Below, in pieces: positions 10,701 to 23,300 of a DNA stretch of 64,000 bases. The translations under genes were made by a program, and so were the position numbers. Within the stretch, counting starts at the first letter, position 1. Each line of letters begins with the position of its first letter. Source of the DNA: Nitzschia sp. pyKryTriq1 (Eukaryota > Bacillariophyta > Bacillariophyceae > Bacillariales > Bacillariaceae); contig OY101118.1 of the NCBI GenBank assembly GCA_956465555.1, positions 992,001 through 1,056,000 on the forward strand, given 5' to 3'. The notes under the pieces are model-generated. The model had not been told where the DNA came from and did not search any database. It saw only the letters and a program-made list of their open reading frames with translations.

Positions 10701-11112
10701 TCCGATAGACCCGGTGCCGCCTTTTTAGCTATCAAAGATGGCAAGATGTGCGGGAATTGCGTGGAGAAGAGAAAAAAGTTCGAGTATTTAATTGTCATCG
10801 TCGACGATCTGGTTGTTGTGGTGCTGGTGGTGCGTGTTTTTTGGCGGGAAACTACAATACGATGACGAGACGCACTACGCAAACCATGGACGGACGTCGA
10901 AGTGTCCGATTTTTCAGACAAAGAAACGGACAATACCGAACACACGGCTTCCCACGATCTTCTCACTTCTCACTTCGTTCGTTCTTCGTTGTTGGTTTCC
11001 ATTTCCATTTTCCATTTTCAATTTGTTTCTCTCTATCGTCCTCGTCGTCGTCGTCGTCGTCGTTATACACCGCCATTGACTTTGTTTCTGTTACCATAAC
11101 ATTGGTTCTTTG
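10701..11112. promoter_or_regulatory. Divergent promoter region with CGT/GTC tract
   Basis: A 412 bp spacer between divergent start codons, so it probably carries both promoters. A (CGT)n/(GTC)n tract lies at about 11039-11064, some 50 bp before the downstream ATG. Pyrimidine-rich sequence precedes it. No clear TATA box was identified. Confidence 0.4.
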
Positions 11113-11982
11113 ATGAATTACGAAAATTATCCTTGGCTGGTAGACTTGTCGTCTCCAGAGGCGTCCAGAGCAATCAAGGAAGCAAGAAGGTCCTATCAAC
11201 AGACTGGAGCGGCGATCTTTCCAAACATTCTCACCGAAGACGCTCTGAAAGCATGCATCGACGATGCTCGGGCCCAAGAAGACGCTGCATTCACCACAGA
11301 TGATGTACACACGGCTTACCTTCGACCGATCGATCCATCCACATCTCCAAGGTCGGTAAAGAATTTTGAAATGGAAACACAAGTGGCATCCATTGCCTTT
11401 GACGAACTCGGCAAGGAGTCACAACTGGCGGATTTTTACCAACAGCCGGCACTTCGAGAACTTGTCGCACGCGTAGTTGGAAAAGACAAGATTTTCCTTT
11501 CGGATGATCCATTGGGTTGCTGTTCTATTAATGTGTTTCGACCTGGCTACCATCATTCCTTCCATTTTGACGAGTCGGAATTTTCCACAACATTAATGCT
11601 CCAAGAGGCTTCGGATCGGTCCAGTGGGCTCTTTCAATACACAAATCCACTGCGAGAGTCTTCCAATGACTTGGCTTTGGATTCCGTGGCAAGAGCCATT
11701 CATGAGTACGACCCTGTAGCCCAAGATCCCTTTTCCGAGCAAACAAATATCAATCTTGCCAAGAACGACAATGTCAACAACGGCTCCACTCCCCCTTTGC
11801 ATACGCTAGACTTCCAGGCTGGAACACTTTCTATATTTGCTGGCTCTAAATCCTTGCACCGTGTCACACAGGTCAAGGGTGATTGTTCTCGCCTTGTAGC
11901 AGTCTTGACGTTTGCTTCCACCCCAGGATTTCGAAACTCTCCGGCAGTTCAAAAACTCTTCTGGGGGCGTTCACTGCCGTGA
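11113..11982 (+). CDS. 2OG-Fe(II) oxygenase family protein, 289 aa
   Basis: A single-exon frame; ATG 11113 is used because the frame's upstream extension has no other ATG. It holds the dioxygenase triad: HFD in YHHSFHFDESEFSTTLML (about residues 140-157), a distal His in SKSLHRVTQ, and an Arg ten residues further on (DCSRLVAVLTF) suited to bind 2-oxoglutarate. This arrangement is seen in small uncharacterised 2OG oxygenases of bacteria and eukaryotes. No signal peptide is seen, so it is probably cytosolic. The substrate is unknown. The gene is divergent from the phosphoesterase and followed on the same strand by the BSD gene. Confidence 0.75.
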   Translation: MNYENYPWLVDLSSPEASRAIKEARRSYQQTGAAIFPNILTEDALKACIDDARAQEDAAFTTDDVHTAYLRPIDPSTSPRSVKNFEMETQVASIAFDELGKESQLADFYQQPALRELVARVVGKDKIFLSDDPLGCCSINVFRPGYHHSFHFDESEFSTTLMLQEASDRSSGLFQYTNPLRESSNDLALDSVARAIHEYDPVAQDPFSEQTNINLAKNDNVNNGSTPPLHTLDFQAGTLSIFAGSKSLHRVTQVKGDCSRLVAVLTFASTPGFRNSPAVQKLFWGRSLP

Positions 11983-12640
11983 GGAAAAAGTCAATTATAC
12001 ATAAGAAAGATCAACAATAGGATGTAAGATAGTTGTCCTCCAATCAAACGAGGATCCATGGATGGTTTGTTCGCCACGTATCCACTACTCTTTCCTAAGA
12101 AAAGGTTGTAGTACTGGCAGTTAGAGCATGACAATGGCTGACGGCTCACTCATTCGCTTTAGTTTCTCTGCTATAGTTTAGTTGTCTCCATCAGAGCCCA
12201 GAAGCATGATCGTTCTTCGTTTGTCGATATCTTGAGGACTTCAGGATCACCAAAAACAACAACAACCACAACGGACAACGGCGCCTTGCATCGATTCAAA
12301 TGAGTCAAATGAATTGATCAATTCGATCGCTCTGCACGTAGTTCCGAGAAGAAAAGCTCCATAGCCCGGCCGTCGAATTCCTACGTGGGATCCAGTAGAC
12401 CTCTTACGTCGGACCCCACTGCCCACGGGACATTCCGAAAGACCCCGTCCTTCTGCCCCGTCGCTTGTCATCTATCGCGTGTCAAAGAAAATATGTAGCA
12501 AGCAACGACAGAAGAACATCACGAATCACGAGAACGGAAAAGCATTTTCTATTTTCTTGAAGAACACGCAAGGCATCAAGCTGCTTGAACTATTGATTCA
12601 AAAACACCTTGTTTGAACATCGTTGCTTTAATTTCCCATC
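11983..12640. other. Intergenic spacer, no gene seen
   Basis: 658 bp between two genes on the same strand, holding the terminator of the oxygenase gene and the promoter of the BSD gene. An A/C-rich CAACAACAACC stretch occurs near 12256. No coding frame or repeat family is recognisable. Confidence 0.4.
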
Positions 12641-13746
12641 ATGTCGTGGTTCACCTCCGGTCTCGATACACTCAGTCAGCTGTCGGAGAAAGTCCAGAAG
12701 GCCATTCCGGTCGACAAGGAATTTCTCGCCAAGTTGACGCTCAACACGGACGAAATGAAGGCCGAACGACAGCAGTTCGGAGAGGATGCGAAGCGAAAGG
12801 CAGAAGTGAAAGATATGCTAGCTGGAATGTTTCCGTGGGAAACACGAGATTCAGAACGAGATATTCTGGTGGAAGAGTGCAAGGAAGCCATTCTAGCGTT
12901 GAGTGGCAATGAAGAGACTTTCTACGGGCCTTTTGACATGCCACAACTCAAGGTCAATTTGAAAGATGAAAAGACGAAGGAAAAAGGTGACGAGGACGCG
13001 GAGGAAGACGGTGGTGGCGAGGAGGAGGATGAAGAAGAAGAAGTCGAAGCAAAAAAGGAGCATAAACCTAGTGCTGAATCGCTTGAAAAATTAGCAAAAC
13101 TAGAGCCGCTCCCTCCCCTCCTTCGAGACTTTGACTTGGACTCGCATGTGGGCCTCATTCAGAACTTGTTGAAGGAAGATCCTGTTTTGGAGCAGAGACA
13201 GTCAACCCTGTCGGGTAAGTACCATATGGTTGGGATGCCTTTCGGTCGGCTACTGTACAGTACCTCACGTTGGACGCGTCATCGAACTGTTGCTTCCATT
13301 CCTTAGGCGGTGGTCTTAGAGAAAAAGTGTTTTGGAACAACTATTTCTTCCACTGTGCATACACCAGATATGAAGCAGGCCTGAGCATCGACGAAATATG
13401 GTCGTTCCAGCCTGAAGCGACCGAAGCAGCAAAGAAAGAAGCAGCAGAAAATGCCGAAGAGGAGAACTCTTCAGAGGAGGTTGTTGTCTTTGATGGTGAA
13501 GAAGGCGATGGAGCGTCGACCCTGGATGCAGCGTTTGTAACTGATGAAACTAGTGGAGAAGAGGGAGAAGTGCTGGCTAGTGGTGTAGGTGAAACGTCGA
13601 ATTTCGTTGATAGCGAGGAGACTTCTCCCTCCGGGTCGGCTGTGAGTGAGTTTGAAATGCTGGAAGACGGCGAATTGGACGGAGGAACTGGGGATCCTGA
13701 ACTGGATGAGCTTGAAGCAGAAATTGCCCGTGAACTTGAAGACTAG
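12641..13746 (+). CDS. BSD-domain protein, 337 aa
   Basis: Exons 12641-13214 and 13307-13746 flank a 92 bp GT-AG intron; the join restores the BSD domain. The N-terminus (WFTSGLDTLSQLSEKVQ) is amphipathic, as in BSDC1/SYAP-like proteins. An acidic run of Glu and Asp fills about residues 110-140. The hallmark aromatic core FWNNYFFHCAYTRYE follows the splice junction at about residue 199. The C-terminal 130 residues are acidic and Ser-rich, ending in a Glu-rich helix. BSD domains occur in TFIIH p62, synapse-associated proteins and DOS2-like proteins; the layout here fits the last two rather than TFIIH. The cellular role is not established. A run of ten G lies shortly after the stop codon. Confidence 0.82.
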
Positions 13747-14376
13747 AAGCTTGAAGAATGCATTTTAGGGGGGGGGGCTCAAGACTGAGCTATTCTTTTC
13801 TCCTCTTTACGCAATCTCCTCAATAGCAATGTATACTTTCGTATGTATGTATATCTTAGGTGTCGCACAATTTTTATGGATGCATTGTTGGTGATGCCGA
13901 GATGACCAGCTGCTAGCTAGAACTACTAGATCATAGTATACCGTAGTTCGATCGAATGTAATGACGGGATGATATGAATAGACGACGACGACTCCCTCCT
14001 CCCCCCTCTTTCGCTTCGACGACGACGACGACGGCGACGACTCCCCTCGCCTCTGCTCTCTGCTCACTGTGCTCTCTCTACTCTCTACCGGTACTACTAT
14101 CGGTAGGACTCCTATTGCGCTCCTCACTCGTCACTCCTCATCCGTCCGTCCGTCGCAATGGAATGACTAACTCGAACGAATATTTGTGGCGCGCCCTTTT
14201 TACTAAAAAATAGCTCGTGGCTGCTCGCGGCTGCTCGCCAATGATGGTGATTCTTCTTCGTATATGTGCAGAGATTTACCTGTCTGTACTGCGAGCTCCC
14301 TGCCGCCGCTGCAGGGCAAAATAAACCAAGCAAAGAGCAAAACAAGCAACACCGCTCATTTATTTCACATTTGACC
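13747..14376. other. Intergenic spacer upstream of Tra1
   Basis: 630 bp. It contains GAC trinucleotide tracts near 13979-13992 and 14019-14041 and one TACCGGTA palindrome at about 14087. The Tra1 reading frame is open upstream of its first ATG back to 14266 but without another ATG, so that part is treated as 5' leader. Confidence 0.4.
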
Positions 14377-17300
14377 ATGGCGTTGCCAGCATCCCCCAGC
14401 GCCGCTTTTCCAGCAATGGCTGTTTCCCCTATGGGGATGGCACCACAGCCTGAAGCGGGGTCCGTAATGACGGGAAGCATGAACTGGGAGCCCGTCAGGA
14501 AACGTCTTCTTGGTCCAGATCTGAAAGATGCGCTCGAAGCAGCGACCGAACTGCGAGAAGGGATCGAGATTGTGCATACGGTGGAGTTTCCACTGATGCT
14601 ATCTGCGCTGCTACCTGCTTTCTCTACCATATTGGCGCATCGAACTAGCCCAAGTCCTGATACGTCGACTGTGGAGCACAAGCTCCGAAACGTGGTCCTC
14701 GAAATTATCAGTCGAATGCCCAGCAACGAGATCCTTCGTCCTCATGCTCCACACTTGGTCGCCGTTGCGCTTGATATTCTCAATCGCGACTATGAAGAAA
14801 ATGCACTGCTTGCATCTAGAATAATCTTTGACTTGTACAAGGTGTATCGGTCGCTCCCTCAGGATTATGTGCAGCCGTATCTTGACTTTGTGCAGAACTC
14901 GTACCGTGCCCTGCCAGCATCGGTGCAGCGGAATTTCTCATTCGCGGCGCTTGTGGTTGTTTCAACGCCTGGTTCACAAACCAAACAAGCGCCGAGTTCT
15001 CTCTCGGATTCTGAGAAACAGTCGAGTACAACCGAAGGACAAGAGGACCAGTCCTCAACGGCCAAGGAGGCTACCTCGCCTGCACCAGCAACTCCAGGCC
15101 CAGTCGCGACAATGGAGACAGGGGCAGCTCCAGTAGCCACCCCGCCTTCGAGTGCCATGGCGGCGAGTCCATCTATTTCGAAAATTCCCATCACTCCTAC
15201 TCCTCGGTTGTCTCCAAGGTCGAATTCATCTTTCCGAGTATTGACAGAATGTCCACTTGTTGTAATGCTCATGTTCCAACTTTACCCCAAGTTCTTGAGG
15301 AGCAACATCCCGGGTCTGATCAACGTCATGATGGAGGCCCTGGCACTACGAGCTCCCTCTATCCAAACGATTACTCAGGGCAATCAGCCTATAGACGCCA
15401 ATGCCAACCGCCTCTATTTTTCACGATGTCGAGAACTGGTGGCAGCCCAAGCCAAGACATTGTCATTCTTGACCTATCTTCTCCGAGGATTTTCGAACGA
15501 TCTCAAGCCCTACGAAGAGCGCCTTGCCAGCAATGTGGTCGCGCTAATGTCGACTTGTCCGAAGGAATTTATCAGCACCCGAAAGGAGCTGCTGGTAGCA
15601 ACTCGTCACCTTCTCAACAGTGAATTTCGGAATGGATTCTACCGGCATGTGGATGCATTGTTAGATGAACGCGTGTTGATGGGATCACATCATCGATACT
15701 CGGAGCAAACTGTTCTTCGTCCTCTGGGGTATACAACGCTCTCAGACCTTGTGCATCACGTCCGATCCAACCTCAATCTGAATCAAATATCCAAAGTTGT
15801 TTCCATTTTCTCGAGAGTGCTCCATGACTCTTCGATGGTCCTTCCAATGTCGACTCAGTATACAGCTGTTCGCACGTTATTGAGTGTGGTGGATATTGTC
15901 TACAACAACAAAGATCGAGACCCTCAGATTGGTCGTGATATCCTCGTTCGAATTTTGGAGACGCTAGTCGACAAGCTCTCTGCCCTGAACTCTTGCCGCG
16001 AATTTCTTGTGCAACAAATGCCAGAGGAGACCAAAAATGAAGGACCGGAAGCAGAGTCGTCTGGTCTCGGCATTATTGGGCAGCTCGAGTTGCCGGTGGG
16101 GAGTGACCCAAAGGAATCTCTGAAAGATTTGAAAAGCATGATCCGCGCAATTATTGTTGGACACAAAACATTGATCTGGTACATCAACAAATACAGAGGT
16201 CAGCGAGAAATAGACAAATCCGAAATTGTGCCTCCAAAGCCTGGATCAAACGAGGAGGTTTCTTCCGCCATGCTTAAAATCACTCATACTGAATGTGCCC
16301 TGATTGATCGATACATACGGCTGGCTTTTCCGTGCATGAAGTGGCTGAAGGACGAAAAAACACCTGATGCGAGCGCGAGCAATGGTGAAAGACCCAGCAC
16401 GGATCATTATCGGGACGCATTGAGCTACTTTGCAGCCGCCTTTACTGTACTGGACGGCTACGACCTCAGACGAACACTGGGGCGCCGACTCGAGGATCTG
16501 GTCGATGCGGTGACAGATGACGCAACAGCAATTGTAGTGCCAAGACATTTGCTCGCTGCCAATGCCACCACCAGTTTCGAATTTTGCTCCCTTCTCCTGG
16601 ACTTTCTCGTAGAGAGAATGGACAAATTGGACACAAGCGTCCACGCTGACGTTCACTTTCTTCCACCGACAGACAACTGCGATTTGAGTGAAATCGACCG
16701 AGTCAAAGCTTTCGTGACGAAAAATACAATAAACGAAAGCACGGAAGAAATGACCAAACTCTCTTCCGCTCATCTTCAACTTTTCGAGCGTGTCTTGAAA
16801 TCCCTCTCTACTTTCCCCGACAACGAGCGTGCTCTTCGTCCTCATCTGAAAACTATCGTAGCGATGTGCCTTCAAGCGTCGATGGAGAAGACCAATTTCA
16901 AACTGGATAATCATGCCATGCTTCTGCGTTATGTTTTCCGGTCTATTTCGGCAGGAAAATTTGAAGAGTCGTACAGAGAACTTTTGCCTCTAATTCCAAC
17001 TGTACTCAATGGATTATTTCGGATATTTAGGGCTACAGACGACCCATTTTTGCACTACACCATCATTGAGTTGCTCTTGACCATTCCTGCGCGCCTGTCT
17101 TCCTTGCTTCCACATATGAATCTACTTCTTCGCGTCATCATATCTGCTTTGGAGTCGAGCTCGGGAGATCTGGTAAACTTGGGGTAAGAATCGTCAGGAA
17201 CACGGACTTGCTGTATATTTATGGAATCATCCATTACTCATCCCTTTAACTTTTTGTCCAATAGGCTACGAACACTTGAGTTCTGGGTAGATAATTTGAA

Positions 17301-20300
17301 CCCAGAGTTTCTCTTTCCAGAAATTTCGAAGCAGTCGGAACTCTTTGTTTCCTTGATGAAGGCCCTTTCGACTCATCTGAGGCCAGCGCCGTACCCGTAC
17401 GGGCTCTTGACTCTCCGGCTTCTTGGTAAACTCGGGGGAAAGAATAGACGGGTACTCCGAGAGCCGATGGATATCAAAGATACGGCCGCCTTCAAGGAGC
17501 ACGCAAGCGAGTTAGAAATTGAGTGTCGCTGGTTCGATCCCGAGGCGGTAGATGATAGTGATGCGATGCAAACATCCGACGACGGCCTAGAATCGGTTAA
17601 ACCTCCGCATAACTTCTTCCTACCACTTTCAATCGAAAGGTGCGTTGAGGTTATCAAACGCTTGATCGATCTTCCGCTAGTCGAGAGCAACGGCGAAGAG
17701 AGAACTAAAACTGCCGAGGGTCCCCCACTTCTATGGGAGGACAACGAAAGGCTCTGGGATATCCAGATCGAGGAGACCGATCTTTTACCCTATTGTTCCG
17801 ATGTCATGAACTCGACGCAAGCGGCTCAAGCTGAATCTGCTCTGAATGTACTTCGAACAGCTCTCAGCGAGATGATAACTGTTGAAGCGATTGATGCAAG
17901 GTCGGTCGACGTCTTTGGGGAGTCGTCGACTAACAACGAACACGAATCGCCGGCGACGGGGTCTATGGCAGGGGACTTCCAGTCGACGTCATCATCGCTG
18001 AGATCATTCGACAATGATTTTCAGCTAGTCGGCCTGGGCCTGATGCTTGGCTGTACGCTTGAATCGGTCCGTGAACAGTCTCTTGATTTCGCAAAGGGGT
18101 TCCTGTCGAATATGTTTCTGATCGTCATCAGCAGACAGGATTGCTTCGTTCGGATAGATGCAAATGGCTCCGCGATTGGTACCAGCGATTATGCATCCCC
18201 AGGGGAAAATAAACCCGATAATCCTATTGATGCTGCGGGTGATATCTTCGCGGGGAGCCTTGGATCGAAGCCGTTCGGATATTTTGAGCAGACAGGAAGT
18301 CTGAAAAATGTCACAAACCCTCTCACGGTGAACAAATCACTGGCGGATATGCTTTCTCAGGTGCCGCCTCGCTCTCAAGAAGTCGGTTTGGAGTTGCTTC
18401 AGTATGTTTTGGGCTTGCCGGAATGTTTTGACCTCGCTCGAAGCGATGTTGACGACTCTCACAATCCTGAAGAGTTGAATCGTGGCTCGCTTGTTTTCTT
18501 CGAGAGCCTTCTCAGTGCATTGTGCCAAAAGTGTATCATCAGCAAGTGGAACCGACGAGAGGGCCTATACACGGGGATTGTCCAACTCTTGCAGAAAATG
18601 GGAGGGAAGTGGAGCAGGAAGTATGAAGTTGAAGTCATGAACGTGGCACTCTTTTCACTCAAGAGCGTACCAAAGGAAATGTCGATGGCGTCTGTCAAGG
18701 CATTTGGGTTCGTCACGCAGGTCTGCACGGCACTTTACGGTAGCCTGAAAATGTCCGAAGATGACATTATCATTGATGTTCTTACTGCGAAATCGGGGGC
18801 AAAGGAGGAAGACCCAACGAAGAAGACTGAGGAGCAGGGCGAGGTCACTTCCGTGAGTGCAGAGGGGAAGAAATCGGACGCGGATCCTCTTGTGAGTATA
18901 GCAGAGGGGAAGGAATCGGACGGGGATCCTCCCGTGAGTGCAGCAGAAGGGAAGAAAGCGGACGGAGATCCTCCTGTGAGTGCAGAAGGGGAGGAATCGT
19001 TCGGGGATCCTCCTGCGACTACAGAGGCGAAGGAATCTCGCAAGGATTCTCCCGCGATTGCAGAGGGGGGGGAATCATCTGTATCTCCTATTGGAAGCGA
19101 ACAAGCCTTGTTCAGCCCCTGTGAAGACGTGCTTCAGGTACTCGTCACTGAGATGGCATCGACCAAGCACATCCTTCGGTAAGTATGTTCGCCATTTCTC
19201 GTCAGTTCACGCTAACGTCGCTAACCACACTCTGCCACCGTCCAGGTTTGCCTCACGCTACATCATCAAGCACTATGTGATCGACGCAATTCCGCAAGAA
19301 AAGTGCTACGAGATTTTCAAATCTCAGATGCCTCTGATCAAGCGAGTTCTATTTTCAAGGTCGCTTCGGCTTTTGCCTTTGCCTGAGCAAGTGGGTGCAG
19401 TGGAAGCTCTTGCCACGGTCGTGGATCAACTTCCCAACCTTATACCACTGAACGACCAGCATCTTTTGGCTTTTCTATCCGAGCTCTTGAAAATGTCATC
19501 CGTCGCTGATGGGGAAATGACCGATCCTAACTTGGTTGGAAGTGTCGTGGATAAGAACGGATATGCCATACCTTCCCACGAGTCCGCTGCTGCAGCCAGC
19601 AGAGAATCCAAAATAAAACACCATGAGAAGCCATCGTCTTCTATTTTCTTGCGGCGCGATTGCATCCTTACGACGGCTCGCTCAAGACATTTCATACCGC
19701 AAGAGTCACCAAATGGCGTTCAACTCAGATTTTCTTCCATAAGTCTTCTTCGAGCAGTGATTCGAGGCCACGCTAATCCATTCTTTGACGCTGAAAATTC
19801 CACTCCCATAGGTATGAATCTTCTGCAACTTTGACGAGACGATATGAAAACATGACCTCATTTTCTTTTTCTTTTGGCAGGAAACATCCGCCCGCATGTG
19901 ATAAGTCTACTTTTCCGCTCTCTTGTCTCATTCCCGCCCAAGTGTGTCATTGCCGCACACGACGCCCTTCGTGACGTTTTGAGCTTGAGTGTTGTTTCCG
20001 ATGGTGGGAAGTCAAAATCTCGGTTGAGAAAAGAGCTTTTGCAAACCTGCATCAGGCCGGTTTTGCTGAATCTTCGTGACTACTCCAGGTTGTCGGTCCA
20101 CCTCCTGAGGGGACTCTCTCGTCTGCTTTCTCTCCTGTCGTCTTGGTTCAACAAGACTCTGGGTGAAAAGCTGCTTGATCATTTACAGAAGTGGACAGAT
20201 CCGAGCAGGATGAGGGCTCAAAAGATCTGGAGCGAAGGCGAAGAGCCGGACGTCGCTGCTGCTATTATCGACTTGTTTGTCCTCCTACCACACGCTTCCC

Positions 20301-23300
20301 ACTTTGTCGAGCCTCTGGTCAAGACAACCATCAAGCTTGAGGCATGTTTGCCTGTATTCCAATCTCGCTATACCATTTCGCCTTACAGGAAGCCACTTGC
20401 ACGCTACCTCAACAAGCACTGCCAGTATACTGTTTCTTTCTTTTTACAGCGGCTGAAGACCCCCCTATACAGTGAGATTTTCCAGGATCTGATCACTTTC
20501 TCGGAATCGAAGCCTCTCAGAGACTACTTGAGTGGACGGCAAAGCTCAGTTTCGTTGCTCAACGTTTGCTTTGAAAGACCACTGGCAATTATTAGATCAG
20601 AAAAGGCCGCGTCTTCGGCACCAAGCCCGGGTGCTGCTTCTCCTCTAAAATCCTCGAATCATCTGAAAGACATCAATGAACTATTCTCCTTACATGGAAT
20701 TCAACCGTTCACGGCTTCTCCGACGCAGGCGGAGATCGACTTGAAACAAGAGATTGACATCAAGAAGAAGAAACTGCAGATTTTGCAGCAGGACTGGGTT
20801 CGAGCCAAGCAGTCCCTTCAAGGAAAAACGAATCAATCAGGAGCAAACCCTGTGCCTCCTTCCGAAAGCGAAGAAGCAAAGAGGAAAGTTAAAGTTGCGA
20901 AAACAGCATTTGATCGCGGCACGAAAGATTTAGACGAGACCAAGCAGAAGTACGCAGCAGAACTGGCAAAGAGTAAGACGACGCAAGATCGGCCTGGTCA
21001 AGAAACAGGTGGGGTACGGCCAATGACAATAGAAGCCCTCGAGCTACAGCACCAGGGATTTCGATTGGTTAGAACGCTGATGGAACATGACACGAATTAC
21101 TTCAAAGATCACAATGATGTCCTCCGAGCATTTCGCTGGCTATGGCGAAGCAAGGGCCGGTATTTGCGTTTGGAGCACGAGGACTCGGTGCCTCCAAGGT
21201 ATCACGATGAGTCAAAATCGCTCGCAGTAATGTTGGTTGACTATTCAGAGAACAGCCCCAATGACGTGGACCTACTTTTCGAGCTGATCAGGATTTTTCT
21301 CCAGCCTAGCTCCTTTGACTTCTCCTTTGTAAGATCTTCCCTGACGAATGCCGTTGCAAACCTGTCCAGTTCACAGAAATACCAGATAATGCAACGCTTC
21401 TTCGCCCTCTTGTCGGGCGAAAGCACAGAAGAAATCAAAACGCTGAGCATCCAGCTTGTGGTCTACCCGATGCTTTATACATCTTTTCATCGACAGCCCA
21501 GCAAAGGCACGGATTCAGTAGACCAGAGCGACATACTGTCGGTATTCATCGATGATGCTGTGGCAAAAAAGTTCATCACCGAGGTTCTATTCAATAACGG
21601 CAAGCAGATTAGCTGCGGCGACAGACTCAAGGTTGAATTGCTGAAAATTTTGAATATTATGCTCGAGTTCGTACCAAAACATTTGGAAACCTTTGGAAAA
21701 GACATTGTCAAGTTTTGCCTTTCGCTGCTCAAAAGTGAGGACGTGAATTGCAAAAGCTGGGCGTACCTGGTGTTATGCCGTCACATATCCGCGATGGAGA
21801 CAACGTCGAAGCTCATTCTTCAAGTTTACGGGGCTTTGATTCGTGCTCACCAGCCAGAAGGAAAGGAGATCATTCGGGCGGCTCTCGATCTACTTGTTCC
21901 TGCGATGGAAAAGCGGTTGCCTGGGAACGAGAGGAAGAAATCGATTGAGTTTACGAATCGAATTATGTTTGAAGAAGTCAATTCGATCCCACAACTCGCT
22001 CACATTTGGAACATAGTAGTGTCCCATGATGAGAATTTTTACAGCAACCGCAACCAATTCGTTCGTTACATGATAAACTCCTTGACTCGTTTGGGGCTAC
22101 CCCCGAATGCACCTCCAGAGAACCGGTCCCTTTCAGTGTCAGTAGTCGAGCTTGTTCTCCGATGGAATAAGATGCAAATTGGAGGCGATGAAGATTCACA
22201 TGAAAGCACTTCAGATAGGAAAAGACAATCTATGGGAAGCACGTCCCACGATTCAGAGGATGGTCATGCTGACAAGAAGCAAAAAATTCCTGGCGGTGCG
22301 CTAGCGATACCAGGCAATAAGGTCTCCGATCGTTCGCCTCTTCTTGATCAGACAATGGTAAGTGTTCCTCACGCTGGAAGATTCTTCGACGATCGTTCTC
22401 TCAATTTCAACCTTTCGCAGGTGGATACAATGATAAACTTTGTCGTAAGGCTGAAAATCCTTCTTGCAGACCCAAAACTCGATTTCGGTTTGTCCAGCAT
22501 TGTCAGTAGAGTAGACTCTCTGTTGTTTTCAATTGCGTCAGAATGGAAGCAATGTCACATCCGAGCCGTCTATCTCGAAAAGATCGTCGCAATGTGCCAA
22601 GAATACAACCAAGCAGCGGATGTGCCACCAGAGAAGGAAAAGAAACTGGCAGGGAAATCGAAGACAACTGCGAAATCAAAACCATCTGCGACGAGTCAAG
22701 GAACCACAGGGAACAAATCCGATGACACGAGACAGCTAAGCGCCTCCCTGCTGTCTGCATGCCTTGACATTTTCATAACTCTGGCCGACGTTGCACCGCA
22801 CAACAGCTTCCTGAATGAAAACTCTGTCCAATTGAACGAAATCTTGGCCTCGTGTTTTCATTTCGCCCGAAAACGTGAGGAAACAGAACTTCGTGGTAAA
22901 CTGAAGCGATTCGTGGTGCAAATTTTATCCTTGGATCAGGGGGCGAGTCGTATGGACGTGAAAGTAATTCAGAGGCTAAATGTACTCCTTGAAAGGCTTC
23001 TTGTTGACTCAGAAATGGAATACAGAAAAGCTCCCAATGGAAATCCGCCTCAAGACTCGGCTAGACATGGGGCTTCGCGGCAACGTTCAACCTCCACGGA
23101 CGAAGGAATTCATGACGACGGGGCGGCTCTTTTTGCGCTTGAGGTGGTAAAGGAAGTAACGGCGACGAAATCATCCTTTTACAAGTCTTTCTCATCTGCC
23201 CTGCTCGTCATACTGAACACCATCGTCAAACGGCACACGGCAGCCGCCTCCACAAAGCAAAAGCAAGGCGGGGTGTCATATGTCCCTCAATCCGGAACGA

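Noticed and set aside
16246-16914. 222-codon antisense frame within Tra1
   Set aside because: It mirrors a conserved coding exon on the other strand and has no motif of its own.
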